Below the pieces are notes generated by a model. It searched no databases. It saw only the letters and a program-made list of their open reading frames with translations, and was not told the DNA's origin. Both the position numbers and the translations under genes were made by a program. Below, piece by piece: positions 5,872 to 13,240 of a DNA stretch of 14,282 nucleotides. How positions within the stretch are numbered: position 1 is the first letter of the stretch; each line of letters begins with the position of its first letter. This stretch comes from an uncultured Collinsella sp. (GTDB lineage: Bacteria > Actinomycetota > Coriobacteriia > Coriobacteriales > Coriobacteriaceae): positions 1 to 14,282 of the forward strand of contig USKV01000013.1 in NCBI GenBank assembly GCA_900555355.1. Direction: 5' to 3'.

Positions 5872-6885
5872 TTAGGCGGCTGCGGCGGCCTTGTCGGTCG
5901 TTGCCTTGCTGTGACCCTGGCCTTCAAAATGCTTGTAGCACCAGCTGGTGACCAGCGGGGTCAAAATAGCCGTCACGATTGCGCACGCTGCAACCTGTGC
6001 CGTAGCCGTCGCGAGCACGGCGCCACCGTACATGGCCCCGTTGACGCTTGCCATGGCAGCAGGCGTAGCCACATTAGCTCCGGCGCAGCTCGAAATGGCC
6101 GCACCTGCGACACCCGTACCGCCCGTGAGCTTATCGACCGCGATGACGGGAATTGCAAAGACCACCGAGCAGATCACGCCGAGCAGAATACCGGGAAGAC
6201 CGCCATTAATGAGCTGGCCAAAGGTCATGGTCGAGCCCATGGCAAAGAAGACGAGCACGATGACGGCGGAAAGTGCCGGTGCCATCATCTTCTTAAAGCT
6301 GGGGAAGAGGTTGCCCAGAATAATGCCGACGACGATCGGCAGGATGGCACCCACGAGCGACCAGCCGATCGGAGCCTGGCCGGCAGCGCCGAGCACGATC
6401 ATCGTGACCGGAGGGCCGACAACGAGCGTGGTGATTGCGACAGCGCCACGCTCGGCCTCATTGCCCATGGTGCCCATCAGGCCAGCGTACATAGCGTTGT
6501 TGGCGCCGGTGCAAGCCGCCAGCATCACCATGGCAGAGATGCCAAACAGGTTGTCGTTGAACACATAAAGAATGAGCAGCGACACGGCAACGACCACGAT
6601 CTGCTTGACGGCGATGATAATGGCACCGCGGGCAGCGGCGGCAGGAGCGCTCTTAAACGAAATCGTCGTACCGACGATGAGCAAAAAAGCGCCCACGAGC
6701 GGGCCCGCGCCCTGCTGGGTCATGCCAAGCGTAAAGCTGCCGAGCGTTTTGAACAGGTCGGGGAATAGCGTGTTGAGCAGGCAGCCCAGCAAAAGCGGCA
6801 CCAAAATATTGGCACCCGGGATGGAGGACATCTTAAAGAACGGCTCCTTTGCCGCCGGCGCCTCCACCGCAGTCGATTCACTCAT
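5872..6885 (-). CDS. kdgT: 2-keto-3-deoxygluconate permease (KdgT family)
   Basis: This is a 337-residue inner-membrane protein of the KdgT family, which imports 2-keto-3-deoxygluconate, a product of pectin and uronate breakdown, by proton symport. About ten hydrophobic segments are visible. Family landmarks are IPGANILVPLLLGCLLNTLFP near the N-terminus, ACTGANNAMYAGLMG in the middle, VVGPPVTMIVLG, and the late GGTGVAGAAISSCAGANVATPAA. The length agrees with E. coli KdgT (about 327). The start is ATG 6883-6885, with AAAGGAGA at 6891-6898; the longer frame to 6906 lacks this ribosome binding site. An Ala/Pro-rich hydrophilic N-terminal tail and a Lys/Ala-rich C-terminal tail flank the membrane part. 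It lies downstream of an SDR oxidoreductase in the same direction, fitting a sugar-acid pair. The exact substrate is inferred from the family. Confidence 0.88.
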   Translation of the reverse strand: MSESTAVEAPAAKEPFFKMSSIPGANILVPLLLGCLLNTLFPDLFKTLGSFTLGMTQQGAGPLVGAFLLIVGTTISFKSAPAAAARGAIIIAVKQIVVVAVSLLILYVFNDNLFGISAMVMLAACTGANNAMYAGLMGTMGNEAERGAVAITTLVVGPPVTMIVLGAAGQAPIGWSLVGAILPIVVGIILGNLFPSFKKMMAPALSAVIVLVFFAMGSTMTFGQLINGGLPGILLGVICSVVFAIPVIAVDKLTGGTGVAGAAISSCAGANVATPAAMASVNGAMYGGAVLATATAQVAACAIVTAILTPLVTSWCYKHFEGQGHSKATTDKAAAAA

Positions 6886-6942
6886 ATATATCTCCTTTGG
6901 ATGCATGCGAATCGTAGCCGCACGCGCCTATGTCAGAAAGAA

Positions 6943-6974
6943 GGCGACGGTCCCGAGTCGCAGGAGCCGTCGCC
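6943..6974 (-). terminator. Terminator-like hairpin between the SDR gene and kdgT
   Basis: GGCGACGG (6943-6950) and CCGTCGCC (6967-6974) form a perfect 8-bp stem. In the leftward direction it is followed at once by TTCTTTCT, a U-rich tract. It lies between two codirectional genes, 20 nt after the SDR stop, so it should reduce or separate kdgT expression relative to the SDR gene. Confidence 0.6.
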
Positions 6975-6993
6975 GAATAATCATCGCGGGGTA

Positions 6994-7743
6994 TTACCCG
7001 TCCAGGACGATGCCGCCGTCGCAGTCACCGATCTCGCCGTTCACGAAGCTGGCGAGGTCGGAAGCGAAGAACAGCACCATCTGCGCAGGCTCGCTGGCCT
7101 GGGCGGCGCGGCCCAGAGGGATACCGTTGATGATGCGCTGAGAGTTCTCGTCAGAGAGAATCGAGGTCATATCGGTCAACGTGAGCGACGGGCACACGGC
7201 GTTGCAGCGAACGCCGAACTTGCCGCCTTCCTTGGCGACTGCCTTGGTTAGACCGTTAACACCGGCCTTGGAGCTAGCGTAGGCAGCGGTGCCGAGCAGG
7301 CCGCCGCCGATCTTGCCCGCAACAGAGCTCACGTTGACGATAGTGCCGGCATGGGCCGCCTTAAAGTGCGGGTACACGGCGTTCATCATAGTGAAGGTAC
7401 CGTTGAGGTTGATGTCGATGGTGCGACGCCACTCGGTGTCATCGATCTCGTCAAACTTCTTGGTGCTGATGACGCCAGCGCAGTTGATCAGGATGTTGGT
7501 TTGCGGCAGGTCCGTAAAAATCTGCTCGACGGTCTCGCGCGCCTTGGGCGCATCGGCGACATCGAGCTGATAGAACTTGTTGCCCTCGCCAAGCTCGGCC
7601 ACAGCGGCCTCGCCCTTAGCAGCGTTCCTTGCGATGAGCGCGACATGTCCGCCGCCCGCGACGATGCCCTTGGCGATCTCGAGGCCAATGCCCTGAGTGC
7701 CGCCCGTGACAATCGCGGTCTTGCCCGTGAAGTCAAATGCCAT
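6994..7743 (-). CDS. SDR-family NAD(P)-dependent oxidoreductase, possibly KduD-like
   Basis: This is a 249-residue classical short-chain dehydrogenase/reductase, cytosolic. It has the cofactor motif TGGTQGIG (residues 13-20), NCAG (87-90), the structural Asn112, and the catalytic Ser140, Tyr155 and Lys159 (AAYASSK). The C-terminus, NGEIGDCDGGIVLDG, is typical. ARN after the second beta strand may favour NADP, but this is uncertain. The start is ATG 7741-7743 with a purine-rich AGGGGGAATGGAG upstream; the longer frame to 7860 is unsupported. Being directly upstream of a KdgT permease suggests a sugar-acid dehydrogenase, such as 2-dehydro-3-deoxygluconate 5-dehydrogenase (KduD) or gluconate 5-dehydrogenase. 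By sequence alone it is as close to generic FabG-like enzymes, so no symbol is given. Confidence 0.85.
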   Translation of the reverse strand: MAFDFTGKTAIVTGGTQGIGLEIAKGIVAGGGHVALIARNAAKGEAAVAELGEGNKFYQLDVADAPKARETVEQIFTDLPQTNILINCAGVISTKKFDEIDDTEWRRTIDINLNGTFTMMNAVYPHFKAAHAGTIVNVSSVAGKIGGGLLGTAAYASSKAGVNGLTKAVAKEGGKFGVRCNAVCPSLTLTDMTSILSDENSQRIINGIPLGRAAQASEPAQMVLFFASDLASFVNGEIGDCDGGIVLDG

Positions 7744-7870
7744 GACTCCATTCCCCCTTATGTAAGGTGTCTCCTTGCGGGAAGTTGGAGCATCGCACGT
7801 GGCGCTTATATGAGTCCCAGTCGTCATGGTGGTGACAACCCCTCGCCTAACCGCGGGCATGATAGTTCTT

Positions 7871-7882
7871 TGAAACGCTTCA
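7871..7882. promoter_or_regulatory. Palindromic LacI-family-like operator upstream of the SDR gene
   Basis: TGAAACGCTTCA is a 12-bp palindrome with one mismatch and a central CG, the form favoured by LacI/GalR-family repressors and CcpA. It lies 128 nt upstream of the SDR start in the divergent SDR/marR intergenic region. No LacI-type gene is in the window, so the regulator is unknown. Confidence 0.35.
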
Positions 7883-7920
7883 GCAATTGAATGATTTTAA
7901 GTCTTTATGCGCTCTTTATA

Positions 7921-7948
7921 TTGCCACTGTATGAGGCCCGCGTATGAG
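7921..7948 (+). promoter_or_regulatory. Candidate promoter of the marR-ABC operon
   Basis: TTGCCA (7921-7926, five of six matches to the -35 consensus) and TATGAG (7943-7948) are spaced 16 nt apart. Transcription would start near 7955, exactly where the left arm of the inverted repeat overlapping the marR start begins. Confidence 0.4.
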
Positions 7949-7954
7949 GGTATC

Positions 7955-8003
7955 ATCTTCCACCGAAAATAGTTTCTAGTGTTAGGGGTTTTCGGTGGAA
8001 GAT
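7955..8003 (+). promoter_or_regulatory. 15-bp perfect inverted repeat enclosing the marR ribosome binding site and start codon
   Basis: ATCTTCCACCGAAAA (7955-7969) and its exact reverse complement (7989-8003) are separated by 19 nt. The right arm contains the GTG start (7995-7997), and the loop contains the AGGGG Shine-Dalgarno sequence (7984-7988). In DNA this could be two operator half-sites for MarR autoregulation; in RNA it would form a stem hiding the start codon. With one 3-nt bulge the pairing extends three further bases outward (GGT/ACC). Confidence 0.7.
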
Positions 8004-8444
8004 ACCGATTTCCGTGAACTTGGGCGTCAGCTCCTTACCGAGTTCGGCAGCATGCATCAGCGCATTTCGCGCTTTGCGGACAAAGCCCTCGGCGGCGAAA
8101 TGGCCGTCATGCGCGCCCTCATACTCGCCGGCGGTTCGCTCACGCCGAGCGAACTCGCTGATCGCGCCTGGGTCTCGAGTGCCCGCATCGCCAATATCCT
8201 ACGCGCTCTCGAAGCCAAGGGCTGGGTCGAGCGCGAGCACTCAAAGACCGACCGTCGTCGCGTACACGTCACGGTGACCGACAAAGGATTCCAGGATCTC
8301 GAAATCAAACGTCGGGAATTCGAGAACCGCACTGCGGCTTTCCTCGAGCAGCTCGGCGAAACAGATACCCAAGAGATGGTGCGCCTTCTTAGACGTGCCA
8401 ACGAAATTATCGACCGCAATCAAGAAAGGAGAGATGCCGAGTGA
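7995..8444 (+). CDS. MarR-family transcriptional regulator of the ABC exporter operon
   Basis: This is a 149-residue winged-helix regulator. Residues 49-98 hold the MarR core: LTPSELADRAWV, recognition helix SSARIANILRALEAKGWVER, and a wing with the family DxRR signature (KTDRRRVHVTVTDKG). The flanking helices would form the dimer interface. Translation starts at GTG 7995, with AGGGG at 7984-7988 seven bases upstream. The last codons overlap the first exporter gene by 4 nt (GTGA, 8441-8444), indicating translational coupling. MarR proteins often repress the efflux genes they are cotranscribed with and release DNA on binding the exported compound; that role is inferred here from context. The start codon lies in an inverted repeat that may be its operator. 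No sensing Cys is visible, so thiol-based redox sensing is unlikely. Confidence 0.9.
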   Translation: MEDTDFRELGRQLLTEFGSMHQRISRFADKALGGEMAVMRALILAGGSLTPSELADRAWVSSARIANILRALEAKGWVEREHSKTDRRRVHVTVTDKGFQDLEIKRREFENRTAAFLEQLGETDTQEMVRLLRRANEIIDRNQERRDAE

Positions 8445-10807
8445 GGATTCTCAAGCTCTTTAAAAAGCATGTCCTGGCACTGTTCGCAGCTATCGTACTT
8501 ATCGTAATCAGCTGCAACGCCGATCTGGCACTGCCTACCTATATGAGCGACATCGTCGACGTGGGCGTGCAGCAAGGCGGCATCGCCTCGCCCGTGCCCG
8601 ACACCATTCGCGCCGAATCGCTCAACGACCTCGAACTCTTTATGAGCGCCAAGGACGCCAAAGCTGTGGAGGCCGTGTTTAGCAAGGCTGACAAAAATGG
8701 CATTCGAACGTATAAGGGTACCGAGGAAGAGCGTGCCGATGGAGGCAAGATTGCCGACATTATGAGCCTGCCCGAGACTGTCGTCCTTTCGCTCAACCAG
8801 GGCATTGACGCCAACTCCATGGGCGACATGATGGGCTCGTCCAGCGAGAAAGACAACGACGCTGCTCAGGCCATGCCCACCCCCGAGCAAATGGCAGCGA
8901 TGACGCCCGAGCAGCTCGCCGAGATGCAGCAGAAGGCCGCAGCCGCGCAGAGCATGCAAAAGCAGATCGACGCCGACGGCGGTAAGATCACCATGAAGAG
9001 CCTGCGCCTAGGCGTTGAAGGCGGTCTTATCGATCAGGGCAAGCTCGTCGAGGGCGCCAACCAAATGGCGGACAAAATGGGCTCCATGTCGGGCTCCATC
9101 GTCACCCAGCGCGCCGTGAGCTATGTACAGGACGAGTACAAGGCACAGGGCATCGACCCCGCCGACGTGCAGAACGCTTATCTTAGCCGCATGGCAACCA
9201 CGATGTTTGGGCTGTGCCTGGTGTCGCTCGTCGCCACCATCCTGACCGGTGCCGTGGCTTCGCGCACCGCCTGCTCCATCGCCCGCGACCTGCGCCGCGA
9301 GACCTTCAACAAGGTTATGCACTTCTCACCGGCCGAGGTGGGCAAGTTTAGCCAGGCCTCGCTCATTACCCGCTGCACCAACGACATTCAGCAGATCCAG
9401 ATGGCCGCAACCCTGTTTATCCGTATGTGCCTGATGGCCCCCGTCATGGGCATCGTCGCCGTCATGCGCGTCCTGGCCAACCACACCGGCCTGGAGTGGA
9501 CCATCGCCGTTGCCATCATCGCGGTCTCGGCCGTCGTCGGCGTGCTCATGGGCCTCACCATGCCCAAGTTCAAAAAGATGCAGAGCTTTGTGGACCGCGT
9601 GAACCTTACCGCCCGCGAGCTGCTCGACGGCCTTATGCCCATCCGCTCGTTCAACCGCGAGGAACATGAGCTCAAGCGCTTTGACAAGGCATCGCTCGAC
9701 CTGATGACCACGCAGCTCTACACCAACCGCGCCATGAGCTTTATGATGCCGCTCATGATGCTCGTCATGAACTGCATCACCGTGCTTATCGTCTGGTTTG
9801 GCGCGCAGGGCGTGTCCGACGGCGTGATGCAGGTCGGCAACATGATGGCGTTTATCTCCTACACCATGCAGATCGTCATGGCGTTTATGATCCTCACCAT
9901 GGTTTCGGTCATCCTGCCCCGTGCCGAGGTCGCAGCCGAGCGCGTGGAAGAGGTCATCACTTGCCCCACGAGCATCAACGACCCCGTCTCGCCCAAACTG
10001 CCCGCGGCCAGCGCGCCGCGCGGCGAGCTCACCTTCCGCGACGTGAGCTTCCAGTATCCCGATGCCCGCGCCGACGTCATCAGCGGCGTGAACTTCACCA
10101 CGCATGCCGGCCAGATGCTCGGCATCATTGGCTCCACGGGCTCGGGCAAGTCCACGCTCGTGCAGTTGATTCCGCGCCTGTATGACGTCACGGGCGGCAG
10201 CATTTCACTCGACGGCATCGATGTGCGCGACATGACCCTTTCCGAGCTGCGCCGCCGCATTGGTTACATCCCGCAGCAGGGGCGTCTGTTCTCGGGCACC
10301 GTCGAGAGCAACCTCAAGTTTGCCGGCGACATGGTGAGTGACGAGGATATGCGCCAGGCAGCACGCGTCGCCCAGGCGGAGGACTTTATCGCCGAGCGCG
10401 AGGACGGGTACAACTCCCCCATTAGCCAGGGCGGCTCCAATGTTTCGGGCGGTCAGCGCCAGCGTCTGGCCATCGCCCGCGCCCTGGCCAAAAAGCCCGA
10501 GGTCGTGGTGTTCGATGACTCGTTTAGCGCCCTCGACTACAAGACCGACGCGCGCCTGCGCGAGGAGCTGGCCAAAAACGTTACCGACGCCGCACTCGTG
10601 GTCGTGGCCCAGCGCATCGCGACCATCATGCACGCCGACCAGATCATCGTGCTCGACGACGGCCACGTGGTGGGCACCGGTACGCACGAGGAGCTGCTGC
10701 ACAGCTGCCCGGCGTACCTGGAGATCGCACAGTCGCAGCTTTCCGCCGAGGAGCTGGGGCTTACCCAAGAAGAAATTGCAGCCGTTATGGAAGGAGGCGA
10801 GCGCTAA
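8441..10807 (+). CDS. ABC exporter half-transporter with degenerate ATPase site and large extracellular insertion
   Basis: This 788-residue type IV (ABCB-like) half-transporter has TM1 at about 11-30, then an unusually long loop of about 200 residues (45-245), TM2 at about 252-275, the remaining membrane helices to about 495, and a nucleotide-binding domain from about 528. The loop is Met/Ala/Gln-rich and repeats TPEQMAAM/TPEQLAEM. Walker A is GSTGSGKST (564-572), the signature VSGGQ (668-672), and Walker B VVVFDD, where Asp693 replaces the catalytic Glu. The H-loop residue is Gln724 instead of His (VVAQRIAT). These are the hallmarks of the non-hydrolysing site in heterodimeric exporters such as TM287/288, LmrCD and BmrCD, so it must pair with the next gene's product. 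The start is GTG 8441 with AGGAGA upstream. Likely substrates are drugs or other amphipathic compounds; specificity is unknown. Confidence 0.93.
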   Translation: MRILKLFKKHVLALFAAIVLIVISCNADLALPTYMSDIVDVGVQQGGIASPVPDTIRAESLNDLELFMSAKDAKAVEAVFSKADKNGIRTYKGTEEERADGGKIADIMSLPETVVLSLNQGIDANSMGDMMGSSSEKDNDAAQAMPTPEQMAAMTPEQLAEMQQKAAAAQSMQKQIDADGGKITMKSLRLGVEGGLIDQGKLVEGANQMADKMGSMSGSIVTQRAVSYVQDEYKAQGIDPADVQNAYLSRMATTMFGLCLVSLVATILTGAVASRTACSIARDLRRETFNKVMHFSPAEVGKFSQASLITRCTNDIQQIQMAATLFIRMCLMAPVMGIVAVMRVLANHTGLEWTIAVAIIAVSAVVGVLMGLTMPKFKKMQSFVDRVNLTARELLDGLMPIRSFNREEHELKRFDKASLDLMTTQLYTNRAMSFMMPLMMLVMNCITVLIVWFGAQGVSDGVMQVGNMMAFISYTMQIVMAFMILTMVSVILPRAEVAAERVEEVITCPTSINDPVSPKLPAASAPRGELTFRDVSFQYPDARADVISGVNFTTHAGQMLGIIGSTGSGKSTLVQLIPRLYDVTGGSISLDGIDVRDMTLSELRRRIGYIPQQGRLFSGTVESNLKFAGDMVSDEDMRQAARVAQAEDFIAEREDGYNSPISQGGSNVSGGQRQRLAIARALAKKPEVVVFDDSFSALDYKTDARLREELAKNVTDAALVVVAQRIATIMHADQIIVLDDGHVVGTGTHEELLHSCPAYLEIAQSQLSAEELGLTQEEIAAVMEGGER

Positions 10808-12663
10808 TGGCAGACGAGACCAAGACTCAAATTCCCAAGCCCACCCGTCAGCGTGGACCCATGGGCCGCATGGGTGGCATGCGCCGTGGCGAAAAGGCCA
10901 AGGACTTTAAGGGCACCATGAGGCAGCTGCTCGGCTATATCGGCCAGCACAAGATTGCCGTGTTTGCCGCCGTCGCCTTTGCCGTGTGCTCGGTCATCTT
11001 CAATATTGTGGGACCTAAGGTGCTCGGCCAGGTCACCACCAAACTGTTCGAGGGCCTGGTTGCCAAGGTCAACGGCACCGGCGATGTCGACTTTAACTGG
11101 ATCGCCAAGACGCTCGGCTTTTTGCTCTGCCTGTATCTGGCGAGCTCTATCTGCAGTCTAATCCAGGGCTGGCTCATGACCGGCGTCACGCAAAAGATCT
11201 GCTACCGAATGCGCAAGGAGATCGCCGCCAAGATTGCCGTCGTGCCGATGAGCTACTTTAACGGACACAGCAAGGGCGACGTGCTCAGTCGCATCACCAA
11301 CGACGTCGATACGCTCGGCCAGTCGCTCAACCAGAGCGTGACCCAGCTCATCACGTCGGTGACGCAGATTATCGGCGTGCTCGTCATGATGCTGTCGATC
11401 AGCCTGCCGCTCACCGGCGTCACCGTGCTCACGCTGCCGGCCGCTGCGATTATCCTGACCGTGATGATTCACTTCTCGCAGCCGTACTTCCGCGAGCAGC
11501 AGCAGGTTCTGGGCGCCGTCAACGGCATTATCGAGGAGGATTTTGCCGGCCAGAACGTTATTCAGGTGTTCGACCGCGCCGAGGCCTCGATCGAGGAATT
11601 CGACCGCCAAAACGACCGCCTCTTTATTAGTGGCTGGCGTTCGCAGTTCCTGTCGGGCCTGATGATGCCGCTTATGAGTCTGGTGGGCAACATGGGCTAC
11701 GTGGGCGTCGTCGTGGTGGGCGCGCAGCTCGCGCTGACCGGCAATGCCACGCCCGGCGACATCCAGAGCTTTATCCAGTACGTTCGCAACTTTACGCAAC
11801 CCGTGCAGCAACTGGGCAACGTGAGCAACACGATGCAGTCGATGGCCGCCGCCACCGAGCGCGTCTTTGAGTTCCTAGCCGCGCCCGAGGAGGAGCAGAA
11901 GGCCGACGCGCAGATTCCCGAAAAGCGCCCCGGCCATGTGGAGTTCGACCACGTCAAGTTTGGCTACACGCCCGACAAGACCATCATCCACGACTTTAGC
12001 TGCGAGGCGCAGCCCGGCCAGACAATCGCCATCGTCGGTCCCACCGGCGCTGGCAAGACCACGCTCATTAAGCTGCTGCAGCGCTTTTACGATGTGGACG
12101 GCGGCTCGCTGCGCGTCGAGGGCATCGACGTGCGCGACTGGGACCGCGCGGCACTTCGCGGCGAGTTTGCCATGGTGCTGCAGGATACCTGGCTGTTTAA
12201 CGGCACGATCCGCGAGAACATCCGCTACGGACGCCCCGATGCAAGCGATGCCGAGGTCGAAGCCGCCGCACGCGCCGCACGCTGCGATCACTTTATCCAT
12301 ACGCTCGCCGGCGGCTACGACTTTATGATCAACGAGGAAGGCACCAATCTGTCGCAGGGCCAGCGCCAGCTCGTGACCATCGCCCGTGCCATTTTGGCCG
12401 ACCGCCCGGCGCTGATTCTGGACGAGGCGACTTCCAACGTCGATACCCGTACCGAGGAACTCATTCAGCGCGCCATGGATGCGCTGATGCAAGGCCGTAC
12501 CAGCTTTGTCATCGCGCACCGCCTGTCCACGATCCGCAACGCCGACGTGATCTTGGTGATTCGCGACGGCGACATCGTCGAGAAGGGCACGCACGACGAG
12601 CTGCTCGCCCAGGGCGGCTTCTACGCCGACCTGTACAATTCGCAGTTCGACGAGGCAGCGTAA
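10807..12663 (+). CDS. ABC exporter half-transporter, catalytic partner of the heterodimer
   Basis: This is a 618-residue ABCB-like half-transporter with an N-terminal Gly/Met/Arg-rich cytosolic tail (about 1-35), six predicted membrane helices (about 48-335) and a nucleotide-binding domain from about 376. Walker A is GPTGAGKTT (411-419). Walker B is ALILDE with the catalytic Glu540, the D-loop is SNVD, and His571 (VIAHRLST) is intact. The signature is LSQGQ (515-519), not LSGGQ, which is the expected degeneracy because this motif contacts the inactive site of its partner. The ATG overlaps the partner's TAA by 1 nt (TAATG) and follows AAGGAGG, so the two subunits are translationally coupled. 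The gene is the last of the marR operon and is followed by a strong terminator. The membrane export role is secure; the substrate is unknown. Confidence 0.94.
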   Translation: MADETKTQIPKPTRQRGPMGRMGGMRRGEKAKDFKGTMRQLLGYIGQHKIAVFAAVAFAVCSVIFNIVGPKVLGQVTTKLFEGLVAKVNGTGDVDFNWIAKTLGFLLCLYLASSICSLIQGWLMTGVTQKICYRMRKEIAAKIAVVPMSYFNGHSKGDVLSRITNDVDTLGQSLNQSVTQLITSVTQIIGVLVMMLSISLPLTGVTVLTLPAAAIILTVMIHFSQPYFREQQQVLGAVNGIIEEDFAGQNVIQVFDRAEASIEEFDRQNDRLFISGWRSQFLSGLMMPLMSLVGNMGYVGVVVVGAQLALTGNATPGDIQSFIQYVRNFTQPVQQLGNVSNTMQSMAAATERVFEFLAAPEEEQKADAQIPEKRPGHVEFDHVKFGYTPDKTIIHDFSCEAQPGQTIAIVGPTGAGKTTLIKLLQRFYDVDGGSLRVEGIDVRDWDRAALRGEFAMVLQDTWLFNGTIRENIRYGRPDASDAEVEAAARAARCDHFIHTLAGGYDFMINEEGTNLSQGQRQLVTIARAILADRPALILDEATSNVDTRTEELIQRAMDALMQGRTSFVIAHRLSTIRNADVILVIRDGDIVEKGTHDELLAQGGFYADLYNSQFDEAA

Positions 12664-12694
12664 ATTCTGCCGCAGTGAACGAATAACGCCCGAG

Positions 12695-12733
12695 AACGGG
12701 GACGCAGGCAATCTGCGTCCCCGTTTTTGTTTT
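12695..12733 (+). terminator. Strong intrinsic terminator of the marR-ABC operon
   Basis: AACGGGGACGCAG (12695-12707) and CTGCGTCCCCGTT (12713-12725) form a perfect 13-bp stem with a 5-nt loop (GCAAT). The T-rich tract TTTTTGTTTT (12724-12733) overlaps the last bases of the stem. It lies 31 nt after the stop of the second exporter gene. Confidence 0.92.
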
Positions 12734-12814
12734 GCAGCCCTCGAAACGCCTTCCCTGAGACCTCATTGACGGCGCTTTCCAGACCCTGTGGGCAAAAAAT
12801 GGCAAATATGAGTA

Positions 12815-12835
12815 CTGTTACCTTTTTGGTAACAG
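12815..12835. repeat. Sub-terminal hairpin in the palindromic element
   Basis: CTGTTACC (12815-12822) and GGTAACAG (12828-12835) pair perfectly around TTTTT. The first arm is also part of the 39-bp terminal repeat, so the sequence can fold either locally or with the far end. Confidence 0.65.
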
Positions 12836-12897
12836 CCAAAACCGCCTCAAACGACCTCCTTGCGGCCTCTATACGCCTTTGAATTAATCAAAACGCC

Positions 12898-12923
12898 CGT
12901 TAGCAGACTTCTGTCTGCTAACG
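12898..12923. repeat. Central hairpin in the palindromic element
   Basis: CGTTAGCAGAC (12898-12908) and GTCTGCTAACG (12913-12923) form a perfect 11-bp stem with the loop TTCT. It sits within 8 bp of the middle of the 238-bp element. No adjacent T-run makes it a standard terminator on either strand. Confidence 0.65.
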
Positions 12924-13103
12924 TTAATGAACATATTTATCACTTTGTCTATTATCTCGCTAGACGGATATGTTACTAGGTTGGCAACAGTACTCATATT
13001 TGGCATTTTTTGCCCACTGGGTACTCCCCGGGGAATCGGCGGCAGGCTTAGGGTCCCTCACGGCGTCATCCCATCCTGGTGAGCGCCAACGTTTACCCAG
13101 ATA

Positions 13104-13142
13104 AAACCTGCCAAAATAAACCTGTCTCTTTTTGGTAGGTTT
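13104..13142 (+). other. Hairpin upstream of the DAHP synthase promoter
   Basis: AAACCTGCCAAAA (13104-13116) pairs with TTTTGGTAGGTTT (13130-13142), 13 bp with a single G-T pair, around a 13-nt loop. The loop holds a second AAACCTG (13118-13124) that could compete for the same partner, giving alternative folds. It could be a transcription end or, if transcription starts further upstream, part of an attenuator. The proposed promoter lies downstream of it. Confidence 0.4.
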
Positions 13143-13157
13143 CGGGGTGACAAGGGC

Positions 13158-13186
13158 TTGCACTTTAGCGTGCGACAGCGGATAAT
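13158..13186 (+). promoter_or_regulatory. Candidate promoter of the DAHP synthase gene
   Basis: GATAAT (13181-13186) is a good -10 and TTGCAC (13158-13163) a weak -35, with 17-nt spacing. GCAC/GTGC form an inverted pair across TTTAGC inside the promoter, a possible operator. Transcription would begin near 13193, leaving a leader of about 48 nt. Confidence 0.35.
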
Positions 13187-13240
13187 GCCGAGCATTCGAC
13201 AATACGCTTTTTGCTCTTTCTATAGATTGAGGAGACCCCT

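Larger units (their letters stand above)
12784..13021. repeat. 238-bp palindromic element with 39-bp inverted ends (MITE-like)
   Basis: The left end (12784-12822) and the reverse complement of the right end (12983-13021) agree at 36 of 39 positions. Shared text includes GTGGGCAAAAAATG and CAAATATGAGTACTGTT. Weaker similarity continues inward to about 50 bp. The interior is A/T-rich with no credible coding frame, and no target-site duplication is evident. Size, inverted ends and absence of genes fit a non-autonomous miniature transposable element. A long structured RNA or intergenic repeat family is the alternative. It occupies most of the 577-nt gap between the exporter operon and the DAHP synthase gene. 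Confidence 0.7.

Noticed and set aside
5866..6768. A 300-codon open frame on the + strand, antisense to kdgT
   Set aside because: Its product is rich in His, Asp and Arg without any recognisable fold, and the opposite strand is a clear membrane permease.
12784..13021. CRISPR array or tRNA/riboswitch explanation for the repeats before the DAHP synthase gene
   Set aside because: The repeats are a single inverted pair, not spaced direct repeats, and no tRNA cloverleaf or known riboswitch core was recognised.
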